64,000 nt of DNA, from the NCBI RefSeq assembly GCF_030433685.1, contig NZ_JAROCF010000001.1:992001-1056000 (forward strand), given 5' to 3'. Numbering within the stretch: position 1 is the stretch's first letter; every line of letters starts with the position of its first letter. A model generated the notes under the pieces. That model had not been told where the DNA came from. It searched no databases and was given only the letters and a program-made list of their open reading frames with translations. Made by a program: the position numbers and the translations under genes. The DNA comes from Leifsonia williamsii. GTDB taxonomy: Bacteria > Actinomycetota > Actinomycetes > Actinomycetales > Microbacteriaceae. Below, in pieces: positions 35,325-44,442 of the stretch.

Positions 35325-36002
35325 TCAGCCGCCCGCTTCCGCTGCCAGCCGCAGGCTCACGGCGCGACCGTATCCGCGCGCGACCATGGCCACCTCGAAG
35401 CCGGCCATGGCCTCCAGATGGCGCGCCATGCGCAGAGGGCCGACATCGACGGGGTCGGTGCCGAGTTCGCGGGCGAGGGACAGCACGCGGCCCTTCGCCT
35501 CCTCGTCGTCGGAGGCGATGAAGGTCTGCGGGCGGCCGCCGCCCGCGAGCAGCTCGGCGTAGACGGTGTTGAACGCCTTGACCACGCGCGCGCCGGGCGC
35601 CGCGGCGGCCAGGCGCTCGGCGAGGGAGGGGCCGCCGGCGAAGCGGCTCTCCCAGTAGCCGGGTTCGAGCGGGTCGCCCGGTGCGAGCGGGTTGCCCAGA
35701 TCGATGACGATGCGGTCCGCCAGCTCGTCGGCGAGGGCGGCGACGACGTCCAGCGCCACAGCATCGGCGACGGCCACGATCACCGCGTCGCTGCGAGCGG
35801 CCTCGCGATGGTCGCCGCCGACCGCGACGGGCCGCGCAACCGTACCCGCGGCACCGCCGCCGCGCTCCGACGCCAGCTCAGCCGCCAACGCAGCCGCCCG
35901 CTCCGGCTCCCGGCTGCCGATCACCACGCCGTGCCCTGCGTCGAGCAGCCGGCGGCCGAGAGCGGAGGTCATCGGCCCGGTGCCGAGCAGTCCGACGCGC
36001 AT
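35325..36002 (-). CDS. NAD(P)-binding oxidoreductase, F420-dependent NADP reductase-like
   Basis: 225 residues. N-terminal Rossmann motif VGLLGTGPMTSALGRRLL, then VIGSREPERA, AVADAVALDVV, IDLGNP and VKAFNTV, matching the F420H2:NADP+ oxidoreductase-like family. Cofactor and substrate are uncertain. ATG 36002 lies 3 bp after the stop of the DeoR gene, so the two are probably co-transcribed. Confidence 0.82.
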   Translation of the reverse strand: MRVGLLGTGPMTSALGRRLLDAGHGVVIGSREPERAAALAAELASERGGGAAGTVARPVAVGGDHREAARSDAVIVAVADAVALDVVAALADELADRIVIDLGNPLAPGDPLEPGYWESRFAGGPSLAERLAAAAPGARVVKAFNTVYAELLAGGGRPQTFIASDDEEAKGRVLSLARELGTDPVDVGPLRMARHLEAMAGFEVAMVARGYGRAVSLRLAAEAGG

Positions 36003-36005
36003 CCG

Positions 36006-36821
36006 TCACTCCTGGTCGGCGATCACGATCTCGACGCCGGCCGCCGCGATGGCCGCCAGCTCGTCGGGATCGGCGGAGCTGTCGGTGATCAGCATCGCCA
36101 CCTGGTCGATGCTGGCCATCTGCGCCAGCGCCACCCGCCCGACCTTCGACCCGTCGGCGACGACCACGGTGCGCTGCGCCTTGGCGACCATCGCGCGGTT
36201 GGTGCGGGCCTCGGTCTCGTCGTGCGTGCTGACCCCGCTCGCGGCGGTGATGCCGTCGGCGCCGAGGATGGCGGTGCCCACGTTCACGGCGTTGAAGGTG
36301 CCCTCCGCGAGGGCGCCCACCAGCTCGAGCGACTGCCGGCGCAGGAAGCCGCCCGTCATCACGACGCGCACGCCCGCGTACTCCGAGAGGAGGTTCGCGA
36401 TGGTGAGCGAGTTCGTCACCACGGCGATGTCCTCGTGGTCGGCGAGGGCTCGGGCGACGCTCGCGGTCGTGGTGCCGCCGCTGAGGGCGACGACGTGCCG
36501 CTCGGGTGGCAGGCGCCGCACCATGGCCTTCGCGATCGCGCGCTTCGCCTCCTGGAACCGGGTGTCGCGCAGCGCGACCGGGATCTCGCGCCCGCGCTCC
36601 AGAGCGGAGGCGCCACCGTGCGTGCGCAGGATGAGCTTCTGGTCGGCCAGCGTGGTGAGGTCGCGCCGCACGGTCGCGGCCGAGATCCCGAGCGTCTCCG
36701 ACAGCTCGGTGAGGCTCACGGTGCCGCGTTCGCCGATCAGGTCGAGCAGCTGCGCCAGGCGCTGGGAGCGACGGCCCGAGGTCGCTCGTGCGATCAGGGC
36801 CTCGGTGGAGGTGGCGACCAT
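36006..36821 (-). CDS. DeoR-family transcriptional regulator of the amino-sugar cluster
   Basis: 271 residues. N-terminal DeoR helix-turn-helix (VSLTELSETLGISAATVRRDL) and the C-terminal sugar-phosphate sensor with LSGGTTTASVARAL, VVTNSLTIANLL, ILGADGITAASGVSTHD and VVVADGSKVGRVA. DeoR sensors usually bind phosphorylated sugars such as tagatose-6-phosphate or tagatose-1,6-bisphosphate. Divergent from the GH4 gene. ATG 36821 has AAGGGGAAG upstream; the in-frame ATG at 36866 is less likely. Confidence 0.9.
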   Translation of the reverse strand: MVATSTEALIARATSGRRSQRLAQLLDLIGERGTVSLTELSETLGISAATVRRDLTTLADQKLILRTHGGASALERGREIPVALRDTRFQEAKRAIAKAMVRRLPPERHVVALSGGTTTASVARALADHEDIAVVTNSLTIANLLSEYAGVRVVMTGGFLRRQSLELVGALAEGTFNAVNVGTAILGADGITAASGVSTHDETEARTNRAMVAKAQRTVVVADGSKVGRVALAQMASIDQVAMLITDSSADPDELAAIAAAGVEIVIADQE

Positions 36822-36841
36822 CGCTTCCCCTTCGGAATGGT

Positions 36842-36892
36842 CGAATCGATCAATGGCACTGCACACTTTATACGCGATTCGCTCATTTCGTT
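36842..36892. promoter_or_regulatory. Divergent DeoR/GH4 promoter with TGAGCG-type operator
   Basis: Minus strand AACGAAATGAGCGAATC (36892-36876) carries TGAGCG, a core shared with the sites at 40191-40239. An inverted pair CGAATCG (36842-36848) and CGATTCG (36875-36881) brackets TTTATACG, which supplies a -10 on either strand (TATAAA minus, TATACG plus). Confidence 0.5.
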
Positions 36893-36926
36893 GCGCGGAT
36901 CACACAGGCTGTCAGATGATCGCTCC

Positions 36927-38228
36927 ATGCCTCAGATCGTCTTCATCGGCGCCGGGAGCGTCGTGTTCACCCGCCAGCTGCTCGCCGACCTGTTCCGCTT
37001 CGACGACCTCCCTCCGCTGCGCATCGTGCTGCACGACATCGATGGGGAGCGCCTGGAGGTCGCCCGCGGCACCGCCGAGCAGGTGGCGGCCCGCTTCGGG
37101 CGCGACGCCGAGATCGTCGCCACCGCCGACCGCCGGGCCGCCCTGACCGGCGCCGACTTCGTGATCAACATGATCCAGGTGGGAGGCATCGCCGCCACCC
37201 GCGTCGACCTGGAGGTGCCCGCCGCCGCCGGCCTGCTGCAGACCATCGGCGACACGACCGGCGTCGGCGGGGTCTTCCGCGGCCTCCGCACCTTCCCGGT
37301 TCTGACCGCCATCGCGAACGACATGCGCGAGCTGTGCCCCGACGCCTGGTTCCTCAACTACACCAACCCCATGGCGATGAACGTCTGGTGGCTGTCGGTG
37401 GTGGCGCCGGAGCTGAAGACGGTCGGCCTCTGCCACAGCGTGTTCTGGACCGTGCACGACCTGTGCGAGCTGATCGGCGTGCCGCTGGAGGGCACCCACT
37501 ACCGCGCGGCCGGCGTGAACCACCAGGCGTGGCTGCTGGAGTGGTCGCACGACGGGGAGGACCTGTACCCCCGGCTCCGGGAGGCGATCGAGCGCGACCC
37601 CGAGCTGCGCCGCCGGGTGCGCGTGGAGATCTTCCGCCGCATCGGCTACTACCCGACGGAGACCAGCGAGCACTCGTCCGAGTACCTCGACTGGTTCCTG
37701 CGCTCGCCGGAGCAGATCGAGCGCTTCCGCATCGAGCCGCTGCAGTACGTCGGCATCTCGGAGGAGAACGTCGCCGAGTTCGAGCAGGCCAAGCGGCTGC
37801 TCGCCGAGGGCCTCCCGCTGGAGCTGGAGGAGAGCGCCACCGAGTACGCGCCGCAGATCATCCACTCGATGCTCACCGGCACCGAGCGCACCATCCACGC
37901 GAACGTCGTGAACCGCGGCCTGATCGGCAACCTCCCGGAGGGCGCCGTCGTCGAGGTGCCGGCCCGGGTCGACGCCGACGGGGTGCATCCGGAGGCCGTT
38001 GGCGACATCCCGGTGCAGGGCGCCGCCCTCAACCGCACGTACCTGTCGGTGGCCGAGCTGGCGATCCAGGCCGCGCGCACAGGCGACCCCGAGCTGGTGC
38101 GCCGCGCGGTGCTGACCGACCCGAACGCGAGCTCGTCGCTCACCCCCGAGCAGATCTGGGCGCTCTGCGACGAGCTGACCGCGAAGCACGCACACCTGCT
38201 GCCGAAGGCGCTGGGCGGCACGCTGTGA
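36927..38228 (+). CDS. GH4 glycosidase (alpha-galactosidase/6-phospho-glycosidase type)
   Basis: 433 residues. Family GH4 NAD-dependent hydrolase: Rossmann FIGAGSVVFTRQLL, LHDID, NYTNPMAMN, the metal-binding Cys in GLCHS and His in AAGVNHQAW, with YAPQIIHSM near the C-terminal active site. The lack of PTS genes and the SVVF start resemble alpha-galactosidases (MelA type) more than 6-phospho-glucosidases. It opens glycosides by an NAD+/Mn2+ redox mechanism. ATG 36927 has no strong ribosome binding site. Coupled to the aldolase by GTGA. Confidence 0.87.
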   Translation: MPQIVFIGAGSVVFTRQLLADLFRFDDLPPLRIVLHDIDGERLEVARGTAEQVAARFGRDAEIVATADRRAALTGADFVINMIQVGGIAATRVDLEVPAAAGLLQTIGDTTGVGGVFRGLRTFPVLTAIANDMRELCPDAWFLNYTNPMAMNVWWLSVVAPELKTVGLCHSVFWTVHDLCELIGVPLEGTHYRAAGVNHQAWLLEWSHDGEDLYPRLREAIERDPELRRRVRVEIFRRIGYYPTETSEHSSEYLDWFLRSPEQIERFRIEPLQYVGISEENVAEFEQAKRLLAEGLPLELEESATEYAPQIIHSMLTGTERTIHANVVNRGLIGNLPEGAVVEVPARVDADGVHPEAVGDIPVQGAALNRTYLSVAELAIQAARTGDPELVRRAVLTDPNASSSLTPEQIWALCDELTAKHAHLLPKALGGTL

Positions 38229-39082
38229 CGCTCGCCGGAGCCGCGGGACTGCTGGCGACGGCGGCGACGAACGGCGCGGCCGTCCCGTCGTTCAACGTCA
38301 TCGCCCTGGAGCACGCGGAGGCGGTCACCGTCGGCGCCGCCTCCGCGGGCTCCGGCGCGCTGCTGCAGTTGAGCGAGAACGCGATCGCCTACCGGGGCTC
38401 GCCGTGGCCGCTGCTGGCCGCATGCCGGGAGCTGGCGGAGGCGTCGGAGGCGCCGCTCGGCATCCACCTCGACCACATCGCCGACCGCGCTCTCGCCGAG
38501 ACGCTGATCGAGCGGGCGGAGCGGTACGGCGTCGGCTCGATCATGTTCGACGCCTCCACGCTCGACTACGCCGCGAACGTCGCCGCGACCCGCAAGATCG
38601 CTGTGCGCGCGCACGACGCCGGCCTGCTCGTGGAGGCTGAGCTCGGCGCGATCGGCGGCAAGGACGGCGCGCACGCGCCCGGCGTGCGGACCGACCCCGG
38701 CGAGGCGGCCGACTTCGTGGCCGCGACGGGCGTCGACGCGCTCGCAGTAGCCGTCGGCAGCTCGCACGCCATGCGCGACCGCACGGCCGCCCTCGACCTG
38801 GAGCTGATCGCACGGCTGGCCGCAGCCGTCCCCGTGCCGCTCGTGCTCCACGGCTCGTCGGGCGTCCCCGACGAGTCGATCGCGCAGGCCGTGGCCGCGG
38901 GAATCCGCAAGGTCAACGTCGGGACGGCCCTCAACGTCGCCGCGACCGCCGCCCTGCGCGCGGCGCTGGCGGCACGGCCGGACGCCGTCGATCCGCGCCG
39001 CTACAGCGAGGACTCGCGTCGGGCGATGGCGGAGCTGGTCGCGTCGTTCTGCGCGGTGGTGCGGGAGCCGGTGGCGGCGTAG
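38225..39082 (+). CDS. Class II aldolase (tagatose/fructose-1,6-bisphosphate type)
   Basis: 285 residues. Zinc site IHLDHIADR, then EAELGAIGGKDGA, GSSHAMRD and VLHGSSGVPDESI, and the phosphate-binding KVNVGTALN. Matches GatY/KbaY/FbaA-type class II aldolases. In this cluster it would split tagatose-1,6-bisphosphate into DHAP and glyceraldehyde-3-phosphate. GTG 38225 overlaps the GH4 stop (GTGA). Confidence 0.88.
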   Translation: MTLAGAAGLLATAATNGAAVPSFNVIALEHAEAVTVGAASAGSGALLQLSENAIAYRGSPWPLLAACRELAEASEAPLGIHLDHIADRALAETLIERAERYGVGSIMFDASTLDYAANVAATRKIAVRAHDAGLLVEAELGAIGGKDGAHAPGVRTDPGEAADFVAATGVDALAVAVGSSHAMRDRTAALDLELIARLAAAVPVPLVLHGSSGVPDESIAQAVAAGIRKVNVGTALNVAATAALRAALAARPDAVDPRRYSEDSRRAMAELVASFCAVVREPVAA

Positions 39083-39101
39083 CGCGCCGCCACTCCGCGC
39101 C

Positions 39102-40169
39102 TCAGATCCCCAGCACCCGCCGCGCGTTGCCCGCGTACACGCCCTCCAGCAGCTCCGGCGCCAGTGCGAGTGCCGAGACGTCCCAGCGGCCCTGGGGCGG
39201 GATCTCGGCGGCGGGGTCGTAGCGGAAGCCCTCGTCCGCCGTCTCGAAGAAGCGGTAGTGCAGCCGGTACTGCTCCGCCGTGATCGGGAAGATGTCGGTC
39301 CCGAACAGCACGCGGTCGGGGTGCGCGGCGACCAGTCGTGCGAAGCGGCGCGGCTGGCGACCGAGTTCGGCCATCCGGCCGGCGGTGTCGATCGTGTAGT
39401 TGGGCGCCGCCTCCAGCAGGCTCTCGACGCGGTCGAGGTCCTCGGCGGCGCAGCCGGCGTGCGCGCCGATGAAGGAGGTCTGCGGGCAGGCCAGCGCGAG
39501 CGCTGCGTGGGCGTCGAGGAGGGTGTCGAAGGACGGATAGCGGTCGCGGTCGCCGAACCACCACTCCGGCACCTCCGAGAGCTCGTCCAGGCGCTCGTTG
39601 TGCCGGTCTGCCGGCTCGAAGAAGGCGATCGGGTCGGCGGTGTGGATGAGCACCGGCAGCCCGAGCTCGCCGGCCCGCCGCAGCACCGCGACGACGCGGG
39701 GGTCGTCCGGGAGGATCAGGGCGCCGTCGGCGTCGCGCACGGTGAGCCCGAGGTTCTTCCACACCTTGAGGCCCCGCGCGCCGCGGGCGACGCTGTCCTC
39801 GAGCGACGCGACGAGCGCGGCCACGCCGTCGGGCGCTGCCAGGCGCTCCCACTCCAGCTGGCAGAAGGTGAGGAAGCGGCCGGGATGGGCGCGGTCGTAG
39901 CGCTCGACATTGGCCGTGACCTCCTCGCCCCACATCCCGTCGAGGTTCACCACGGTCTGCACGCCGCAGTCGTCCAGCAACCGGAGCAGCGCCGGCACAT
40001 CGGGGATCATCCACTCGCCATCGCTGAGCCAGCGACCGAGGTGGTTGTGCACGTCCACGACGGGTGCTGCCGGGCGCTCGACGACCGTCTCCGCCGAGCG
40101 CATCATGCTGCGCGGCGCCCAGTCGGCCAGGCGCAGCTGTGCCAGCTCCTGCCATCCGGCAGTGGTCAT
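39102..40169 (-). CDS. Amidohydrolase_2-family metal-dependent hydrolase
   Basis: 355 residues. TIM-barrel amidohydrolase with VDVHNHLG at the first strand, GLKVWKNLGL, VLIHTADP, FIGAHAG and the final aspartate in LFGTDIFPIT; this is the PF04909 branch, not the NagA/AgaA deacetylase branch. Substrate unknown, perhaps a lactone or decarboxylation substrate. It is divergent from the SIS-domain gene and lies inside the amino-sugar region on the opposite strand. ATG 40169 with GAGAGG upstream. Confidence 0.82.
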   Translation of the reverse strand: MTTAGWQELAQLRLADWAPRSMMRSAETVVERPAAPVVDVHNHLGRWLSDGEWMIPDVPALLRLLDDCGVQTVVNLDGMWGEEVTANVERYDRAHPGRFLTFCQLEWERLAAPDGVAALVASLEDSVARGARGLKVWKNLGLTVRDADGALILPDDPRVVAVLRRAGELGLPVLIHTADPIAFFEPADRHNERLDELSEVPEWWFGDRDRYPSFDTLLDAHAALALACPQTSFIGAHAGCAAEDLDRVESLLEAAPNYTIDTAGRMAELGRQPRRFARLVAAHPDRVLFGTDIFPITAEQYRLHYRFFETADEGFRYDPAAEIPPQGRWDVSALALAPELLEGVYAGNARRVLGI

Positions 40170-40190
40170 CCCGAAACCTCTCTGTAACGA

Positions 40191-40239
40191 ATGAGCAGTC
40201 AAAGTGAGCGTTTCGGGCAAAACTATTGTCAAACGCTCA
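40191..40239. promoter_or_regulatory. DeoR-type operator array in the amidohydrolase/SIS divergent promoter
   Basis: TGAGCGTTT (40205-40213) and AAACGCTCA (40231-40239) are a perfect 9-bp inverted pair 17 bp apart; a third core ATGAGC lies at 40191-40196. TTGTCA (40226-40231) with AATGAT (40250-40255) is a possible plus-strand promoter overlapped by the right arm. Confidence 0.6.
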
Positions 40240-40304
40240 GTGTCCGCCCAATGATAAGGGCATCCCGGGGCCGGGGCCCCTCCGAGACACACCAGGAGCA
40301 CCAC

Positions 40305-41186
40305 GTGACACTCACCTCCCGCGAAATCGACAGCCAGCCGGTCATCTGGCAGCAGGCACTCGACACGCTCGCCGACCGCGCGACCGCGCGGCTGACGGCG
40401 CGCGGGGCCCGCGTGCTGGTCCTGGGCTGCGGCACGTCGGCCTTCGCGGCCGAGTCGTTCGCCGCGCTCCGCGAGCAGGCGGGCTTCGGCGAGACCGACG
40501 CGGCCTACGCCTCCGAGCCGTGGCCCTGGCGCGGGTACGACCTCGTCGTGCTGCTGAGCCGCTCCGGCACGACGACCGAGGTGGTCCAGGCCTTCGACCG
40601 CATCCCCGCCGGAGTGCGCACGGTCGCCGTGACCGGCGTCGCCGACTCCCCGGTGGCCGAGCGCGCCGACGACGTGCTGCTGCTCGACTTCGCCGACGAG
40701 GAGTCGGTGGTGCAGACACGCTTCCCGACCACCTTCCTGCTCCTCGCCCGCGCCGCCTTCGGCGACGACGTCGGCGGGCTGCCCGCCCAGGCGGCGGCCG
40801 CCCTGTCCCAGCCGCTCGAGCTCGACCCCGCCGCGCTCTCGCACTTCGTCTACCTCGGCAGCGGCTGGACCTACGGACTCGCGCAGGAGGCGGCGCTGAA
40901 GATCCGCGAGGCCGCCCAGGCCTGGTCGGAGTCGTACCCGCAACTCGACTACCGGCACGGCCCGCTGGCCGTCGCCGGCGACACCTCGGTGGTCTGGATC
41001 ATCGGCGAGGAGGCCCCAGGCATCGTCGACGACATCGCCGTCACCGGGGCCCGCGTCGTGACGAGCACGCACGACCCGCTGGTGGAGCTGGTGCAGGCGC
41101 AGCGCCTCGCCGTCGCCATCGCGGAGCACCGCGGCCTCAACCCGGACACCCCGCGCAACCTGACCCGCTCGATCGTGCTGAGCTGA
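40305..41186 (+). CDS. Double SIS-domain sugar isomerase/deaminase, AgaS-like
   Basis: 293 residues. Two sugar isomerase domains: VLVLGCGTSAFAAES and LLSRSGTTTEV in the first; YLGSGWTYGLAQEAALKIREA and a YRHGPLA in the second. This matches AgaS/GlmS-type aldose-ketose isomerases that convert galactosamine-6-phosphate to tagatose-6-phosphate plus ammonia. GTG 40305 with AGGAG 6 nt upstream. First gene of the plus-strand operon that includes the importer and two kinases. Confidence 0.85.
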   Translation: MTLTSREIDSQPVIWQQALDTLADRATARLTARGARVLVLGCGTSAFAAESFAALREQAGFGETDAAYASEPWPWRGYDLVVLLSRSGTTTEVVQAFDRIPAGVRTVAVTGVADSPVAERADDVLLLDFADEESVVQTRFPTTFLLLARAAFGDDVGGLPAQAAAALSQPLELDPAALSHFVYLGSGWTYGLAQEAALKIREAAQAWSESYPQLDYRHGPLAVAGDTSVVWIIGEEAPGIVDDIAVTGARVVTSTHDPLVELVQAQRLAVAIAEHRGLNPDTPRNLTRSIVLS

Positions 41187-41238
41187 CCCCACCAGCCCGC
41201 CAGGACCAGAGCACCGAACGAGAGAAGAGGAACCGACG

Positions 41239-42573
41239 ATGACGACTCCACTCCCCGGACGCCGATCCCGCGCAGCGAAGGCGGTGCGCGGCATCGGCCT
41301 GCTCACGGCGGGCGCCCTCGCCGTGGCCCTGACCGGCTGCGGCGGCTCGCAGGGCGCGACGACCCTCGACAAGAAGGCCGATGTCACGATCCAGGTCTGG
41401 TCCGGCCAGGCCGACACCGCCGAGAAGCTCATCGAGGACCTGGCGAAGGAGTTCGAGAAGGACCACCCCAACGTGACCGTGAACGTGTCGCCGGGCGCCT
41501 CCTCCACCGAGCAGCTCCTCCAGAAGCTGTCGGCCGGGTTCGCCGGCAACCAGTACCCGGACATCTCGTACGCGTTCGGCTCGTGGGCCGGAGAGCTGGA
41601 GTCGTCCGGCCGCACGCTCGACCTCTCGGACGAGGTGAAGAAGCCCGAGGTCAAGTGGGACGAGTTCACCGCCGCCGCGCGCAAGACCGCCCAGCCGACC
41701 GGCAAGAAGGTCATCGGCTTCCCGGCCGTCGTCGACAACATCGGCCTCTTCTACAACAAGACGCTGTTCGACAAGGCGGGCCTCGCCTACCCGACGGACG
41801 ACTGGACGTGGGACGACTTCCGGGAGGCGGCCAAGAAGCTCACGGACCCGGCCAACCACGTCTACGGCTACGGCTACTCGGTGTCCGGCAGCGAGGAGAC
41901 GACCTGGCAGTTCTGGCCGCACCTGTGGCAGAACGGCGGGCAGATCCTCAGCGACGACGACTCGAAGGCCGCGTTCGCCTCCCCGGAGGGCGTGAAGGCG
42001 CTGAGCTTCCTGCAGTCCATGGCCGTCGACGACAAGAGCGTCTACCTCGACCAGACCGACCTCAAGTTCGGCCAGCTGTTCGTGAGCGACCGCATCGGGA
42101 TGATCACCTCGGGCCCCTGGCAGCTCACCGACCTCAAGACCGGCGGCACGAAGTACGGCGTCGTCCAGCTCCCGGGCGTCGACGGCGACCACCAGACGGT
42201 CTCCGGCCCCGACCTGTGGGCGCTGTTCGACCACAAGGATAAGAACCGCGCCTACTGGTCCACCCAGTTCGCGCAGTGGCTGACCTCGCCCGAGCAGGAC
42301 GAGCGGTTCAACGTGGCGCTGGGCAACCTCCCGCTGCGCTCCTCCGAGGCGGGCTCTGCCGCCGTCGAGAAGGAGAACCAGGAGTACCCCGGCTACGACG
42401 TGCTGGTGAAGAACGCCGAGAACGTCAAGAACGCCCGACCGACCACCAAGGGCTACGCGGCCCTCTCGGTCGAGATCGCCAAGGCCATCTCGGCGGTGCT
42501 CCAGGGCGACGGCGAGCCGAAGGAGGCCCTCGACAAGGCCGCCGCCGCCGCCGACAAGCAGCTGAGCAAGTAG
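41239..42573 (+). CDS. Sugar-binding lipoprotein of the amino-sugar/galactoside importer
   Basis: 444 residues. Signal peptide with lipobox LTGC (Cys about 34), then a family 1 solute-binding domain (VTIQVWSGQADTAEKLIEDLAKEFEKDHPNV split over the first lobe). Follows the SIS gene by 52 bp and precedes the permeases by 13 bp. It gives the importer its specificity, probably for an amino sugar or galactoside (inference from the catabolic genes). Unlike the other two ABC operons here there is no hairpin after it. Confidence 0.88.
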   Translation: MTTPLPGRRSRAAKAVRGIGLLTAGALAVALTGCGGSQGATTLDKKADVTIQVWSGQADTAEKLIEDLAKEFEKDHPNVTVNVSPGASSTEQLLQKLSAGFAGNQYPDISYAFGSWAGELESSGRTLDLSDEVKKPEVKWDEFTAAARKTAQPTGKKVIGFPAVVDNIGLFYNKTLFDKAGLAYPTDDWTWDDFREAAKKLTDPANHVYGYGYSVSGSEETTWQFWPHLWQNGGQILSDDDSKAAFASPEGVKALSFLQSMAVDDKSVYLDQTDLKFGQLFVSDRIGMITSGPWQLTDLKTGGTKYGVVQLPGVDGDHQTVSGPDLWALFDHKDKNRAYWSTQFAQWLTSPEQDERFNVALGNLPLRSSEAGSAAVEKENQEYPGYDVLVKNAENVKNARPTTKGYAALSVEIAKAISAVLQGDGEPKEALDKAAAAADKQLSK

Positions 42574-42586
42574 GGCGGGGGACGCG

Positions 42587-43537
42587 ATGGCGGACACCGC
42601 CGTACGCCCGGCCGGGAGCCGGCCGGGCCGGGACACCGACACCATCCGGCGTGCCAGGCGCCGGTCGGGCCTGCTCTCGACGCTGACCGGCTGGGGCTTC
42701 GTCGGACCGGCCATGGTCGTGGTGCTCGGGCTGTCGATCTTCCCCGCGCTGTGGGCGCTGGTGCTGTCGTTCCAGAGCTGGGACGGCTTCAGCGAGGCGC
42801 AGTGGGTCGGCACCCAGAACTACACCGAGCTCATCGGCGACGACGAGTTCTGGAGTGCGGTCGGCAACACCCTCGGCTACACCGTGCTCTTCGTGCCCGC
42901 GTCGGTGCTGGCGGGGCTGTTCCTGGCGGTGGCGCTGAACCGGCGGATCAGGGGGATGGCGTTCTACCGCACCGCGATCTTCGTCCCGTTCGTGGCCTCG
43001 GCGGCGGCGACCGGCATCCTCTCGACGTACCTGTTCAGCCCCCAGTTCGGGCTGGTCAACAACGTGCTCCGCGTGCTGGGCCTGCCGCAGCAGGGCTGGC
43101 TCGACGACCCGAAGCAGGCCATGCTCGTCATCGCGATCATGTCGCTGTGGGGGTCGGCGGCCTTCACCACGGTCATCTACCTCGCCGCGCTGCAGGACGT
43201 GCCGCAGGACATCATCGAGGCGGCCCGCATCGACGGAGCCAGCCGGTGGCAGACCTTCTGGCGGATCGTGTGGCCGCAGCTCGCACCGGTGACCGTCTTC
43301 GTGACGATCTGGCAGACGATCCAGGCGATCCAGCTGTTCGACCTCGTCTACACCACGACGCGCGGCGGGCCGCTGGGGGCGACGAAGACGATCGTCTACT
43401 TCCTCTACGAGAAGGCGTTCCGGTCGCTGGAGTTCGGCTACGGGTCGGCAGCGGCCTACGTGCTCTTCGCCGCGACCCTGATCATCACCATCGTCGTCGT
43501 CGTGTACCAGCGGCGGCGCGGATCGGAGGCGTTCTGA
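42587..43537 (+). CDS. ABC sugar permease, MalF/UgpA-like
   Basis: 316 residues, about six helices, EAA loop DIIEAARIDGASRWQTFWRIVWP. Start ATG 42587 after GGGGGA. Overlaps the next permease by one base (TGATG). Forms the importer channel with 43537-44442. Confidence 0.9.
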   Translation: MADTAVRPAGSRPGRDTDTIRRARRRSGLLSTLTGWGFVGPAMVVVLGLSIFPALWALVLSFQSWDGFSEAQWVGTQNYTELIGDDEFWSAVGNTLGYTVLFVPASVLAGLFLAVALNRRIRGMAFYRTAIFVPFVASAAATGILSTYLFSPQFGLVNNVLRVLGLPQQGWLDDPKQAMLVIAIMSLWGSAAFTTVIYLAALQDVPQDIIEAARIDGASRWQTFWRIVWPQLAPVTVFVTIWQTIQAIQLFDLVYTTTRGGPLGATKTIVYFLYEKAFRSLEFGYGSAAAYVLFAATLIITIVVVVYQRRRGSEAF

Positions 43538-44442
43538 TGTCCGACAGCGTGCTCGAGCGGATCGCGGACTCGTCGGAGCAGGTCGCCGCGGCCCCGCCGC
43601 GATCCGGGCCGGAGGGACGCCGGCGCCGAGGCCTGCCGTTCAGCGGCTGGCACTTCGTGCTGCTGCCGATCGCGGTGCTGTTCCTCGTGCCCTTCCTGCA
43701 GATGACCCTCGCGTCGTTCTCGCCGGCGAAGGAGCTGGTGGCGTTCCCGCCGCCGTTCATCCCGTCGACCTTCACGCTCGACGGCTACATCAAGCTGTTC
43801 ACGACGACGGACGTGCTGCTGTGGCTCGGCAACACGATCGTGGTCTCGGGGGTGGCGATCATCTCCAACCTGGTGCTGTGCTCGCTCGCGGGGTACGGCT
43901 TCGCCCGGCTGAAGTTCGCCGGACGCGACTTCGGGTTCCTGATGATCCTCGCGACCATCATGATCCCGACCCAGCTGTTGATGATCCCGACCTACATCCT
44001 GTTCGCCACGCTCGGGCTGCTGAACGGGCTGGGCGCCGCGATCGTGCCGTGGCTCGCCACCGCTTTCGGCATCTTCCTGATGCGGCAGTTCTTCCTCTCC
44101 CTCCCGGCGGAGCTGGAGGAGGCGGGCGCGGTCGACGGCTGCAACCGCTGGCAGATCTTCTTCCGCATCGTGCTGCCGCTTGCGCGGCCGGCGCTCGCGA
44201 CGCTCGCGATCTTCACCCTGCTCGGGGCGTGGAACGACCTGGTCTGGCCGCTCATCGCGATCAACGACCAGCGCTCGTTCACCCTCCAGCTCGGCATCGC
44301 GAACTTCCAGGGCGCGCACCAGACCGATTGGAGCCTGATCATGGCGGGGAACGTCGTGGCCACGCTGCCGCTGATCCTCTTCTTCCTGTTCGCGCAGCGG
44401 CACTTCATCGCCACCATGACCTTCTCGGGACTGAAGGGATGA
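43537..44442 (+). CDS. ABC sugar permease, MalG/UgpE-like
   Basis: 301 residues, about six helices with a charged Arg-rich N-terminal tail. EAA loop AELEEAGAVDGCNRWQIFFRI; the usual EAA alanine pattern is slightly altered (EAGAVDG). Ends FSGLKG. Start in TGATG after the upstream permease; ATGA overlap with the kinase downstream, so transport and first phosphorylation are coupled. Confidence 0.9.
   Translation: MSDSVLERIADSSEQVAAAPPRSGPEGRRRRGLPFSGWHFVLLPIAVLFLVPFLQMTLASFSPAKELVAFPPPFIPSTFTLDGYIKLFTTTDVLLWLGNTIVVSGVAIISNLVLCSLAGYGFARLKFAGRDFGFLMILATIMIPTQLLMIPTYILFATLGLLNGLGAAIVPWLATAFGIFLMRQFFLSLPAELEEAGAVDGCNRWQIFFRIVLPLARPALATLAIFTLLGAWNDLVWPLIAINDQRSFTLQLGIANFQGAHQTDWSLIMAGNVVATLPLILFFLFAQRHFIATMTFSGLKG

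Noticed and set aside
39102..40169. N-acetylgalactosamine-6-phosphate deacetylase (AgaA)
   Set aside because: The context would fit, but its motifs belong to the Amidohydrolase_2 branch, not NagA/AgaA.
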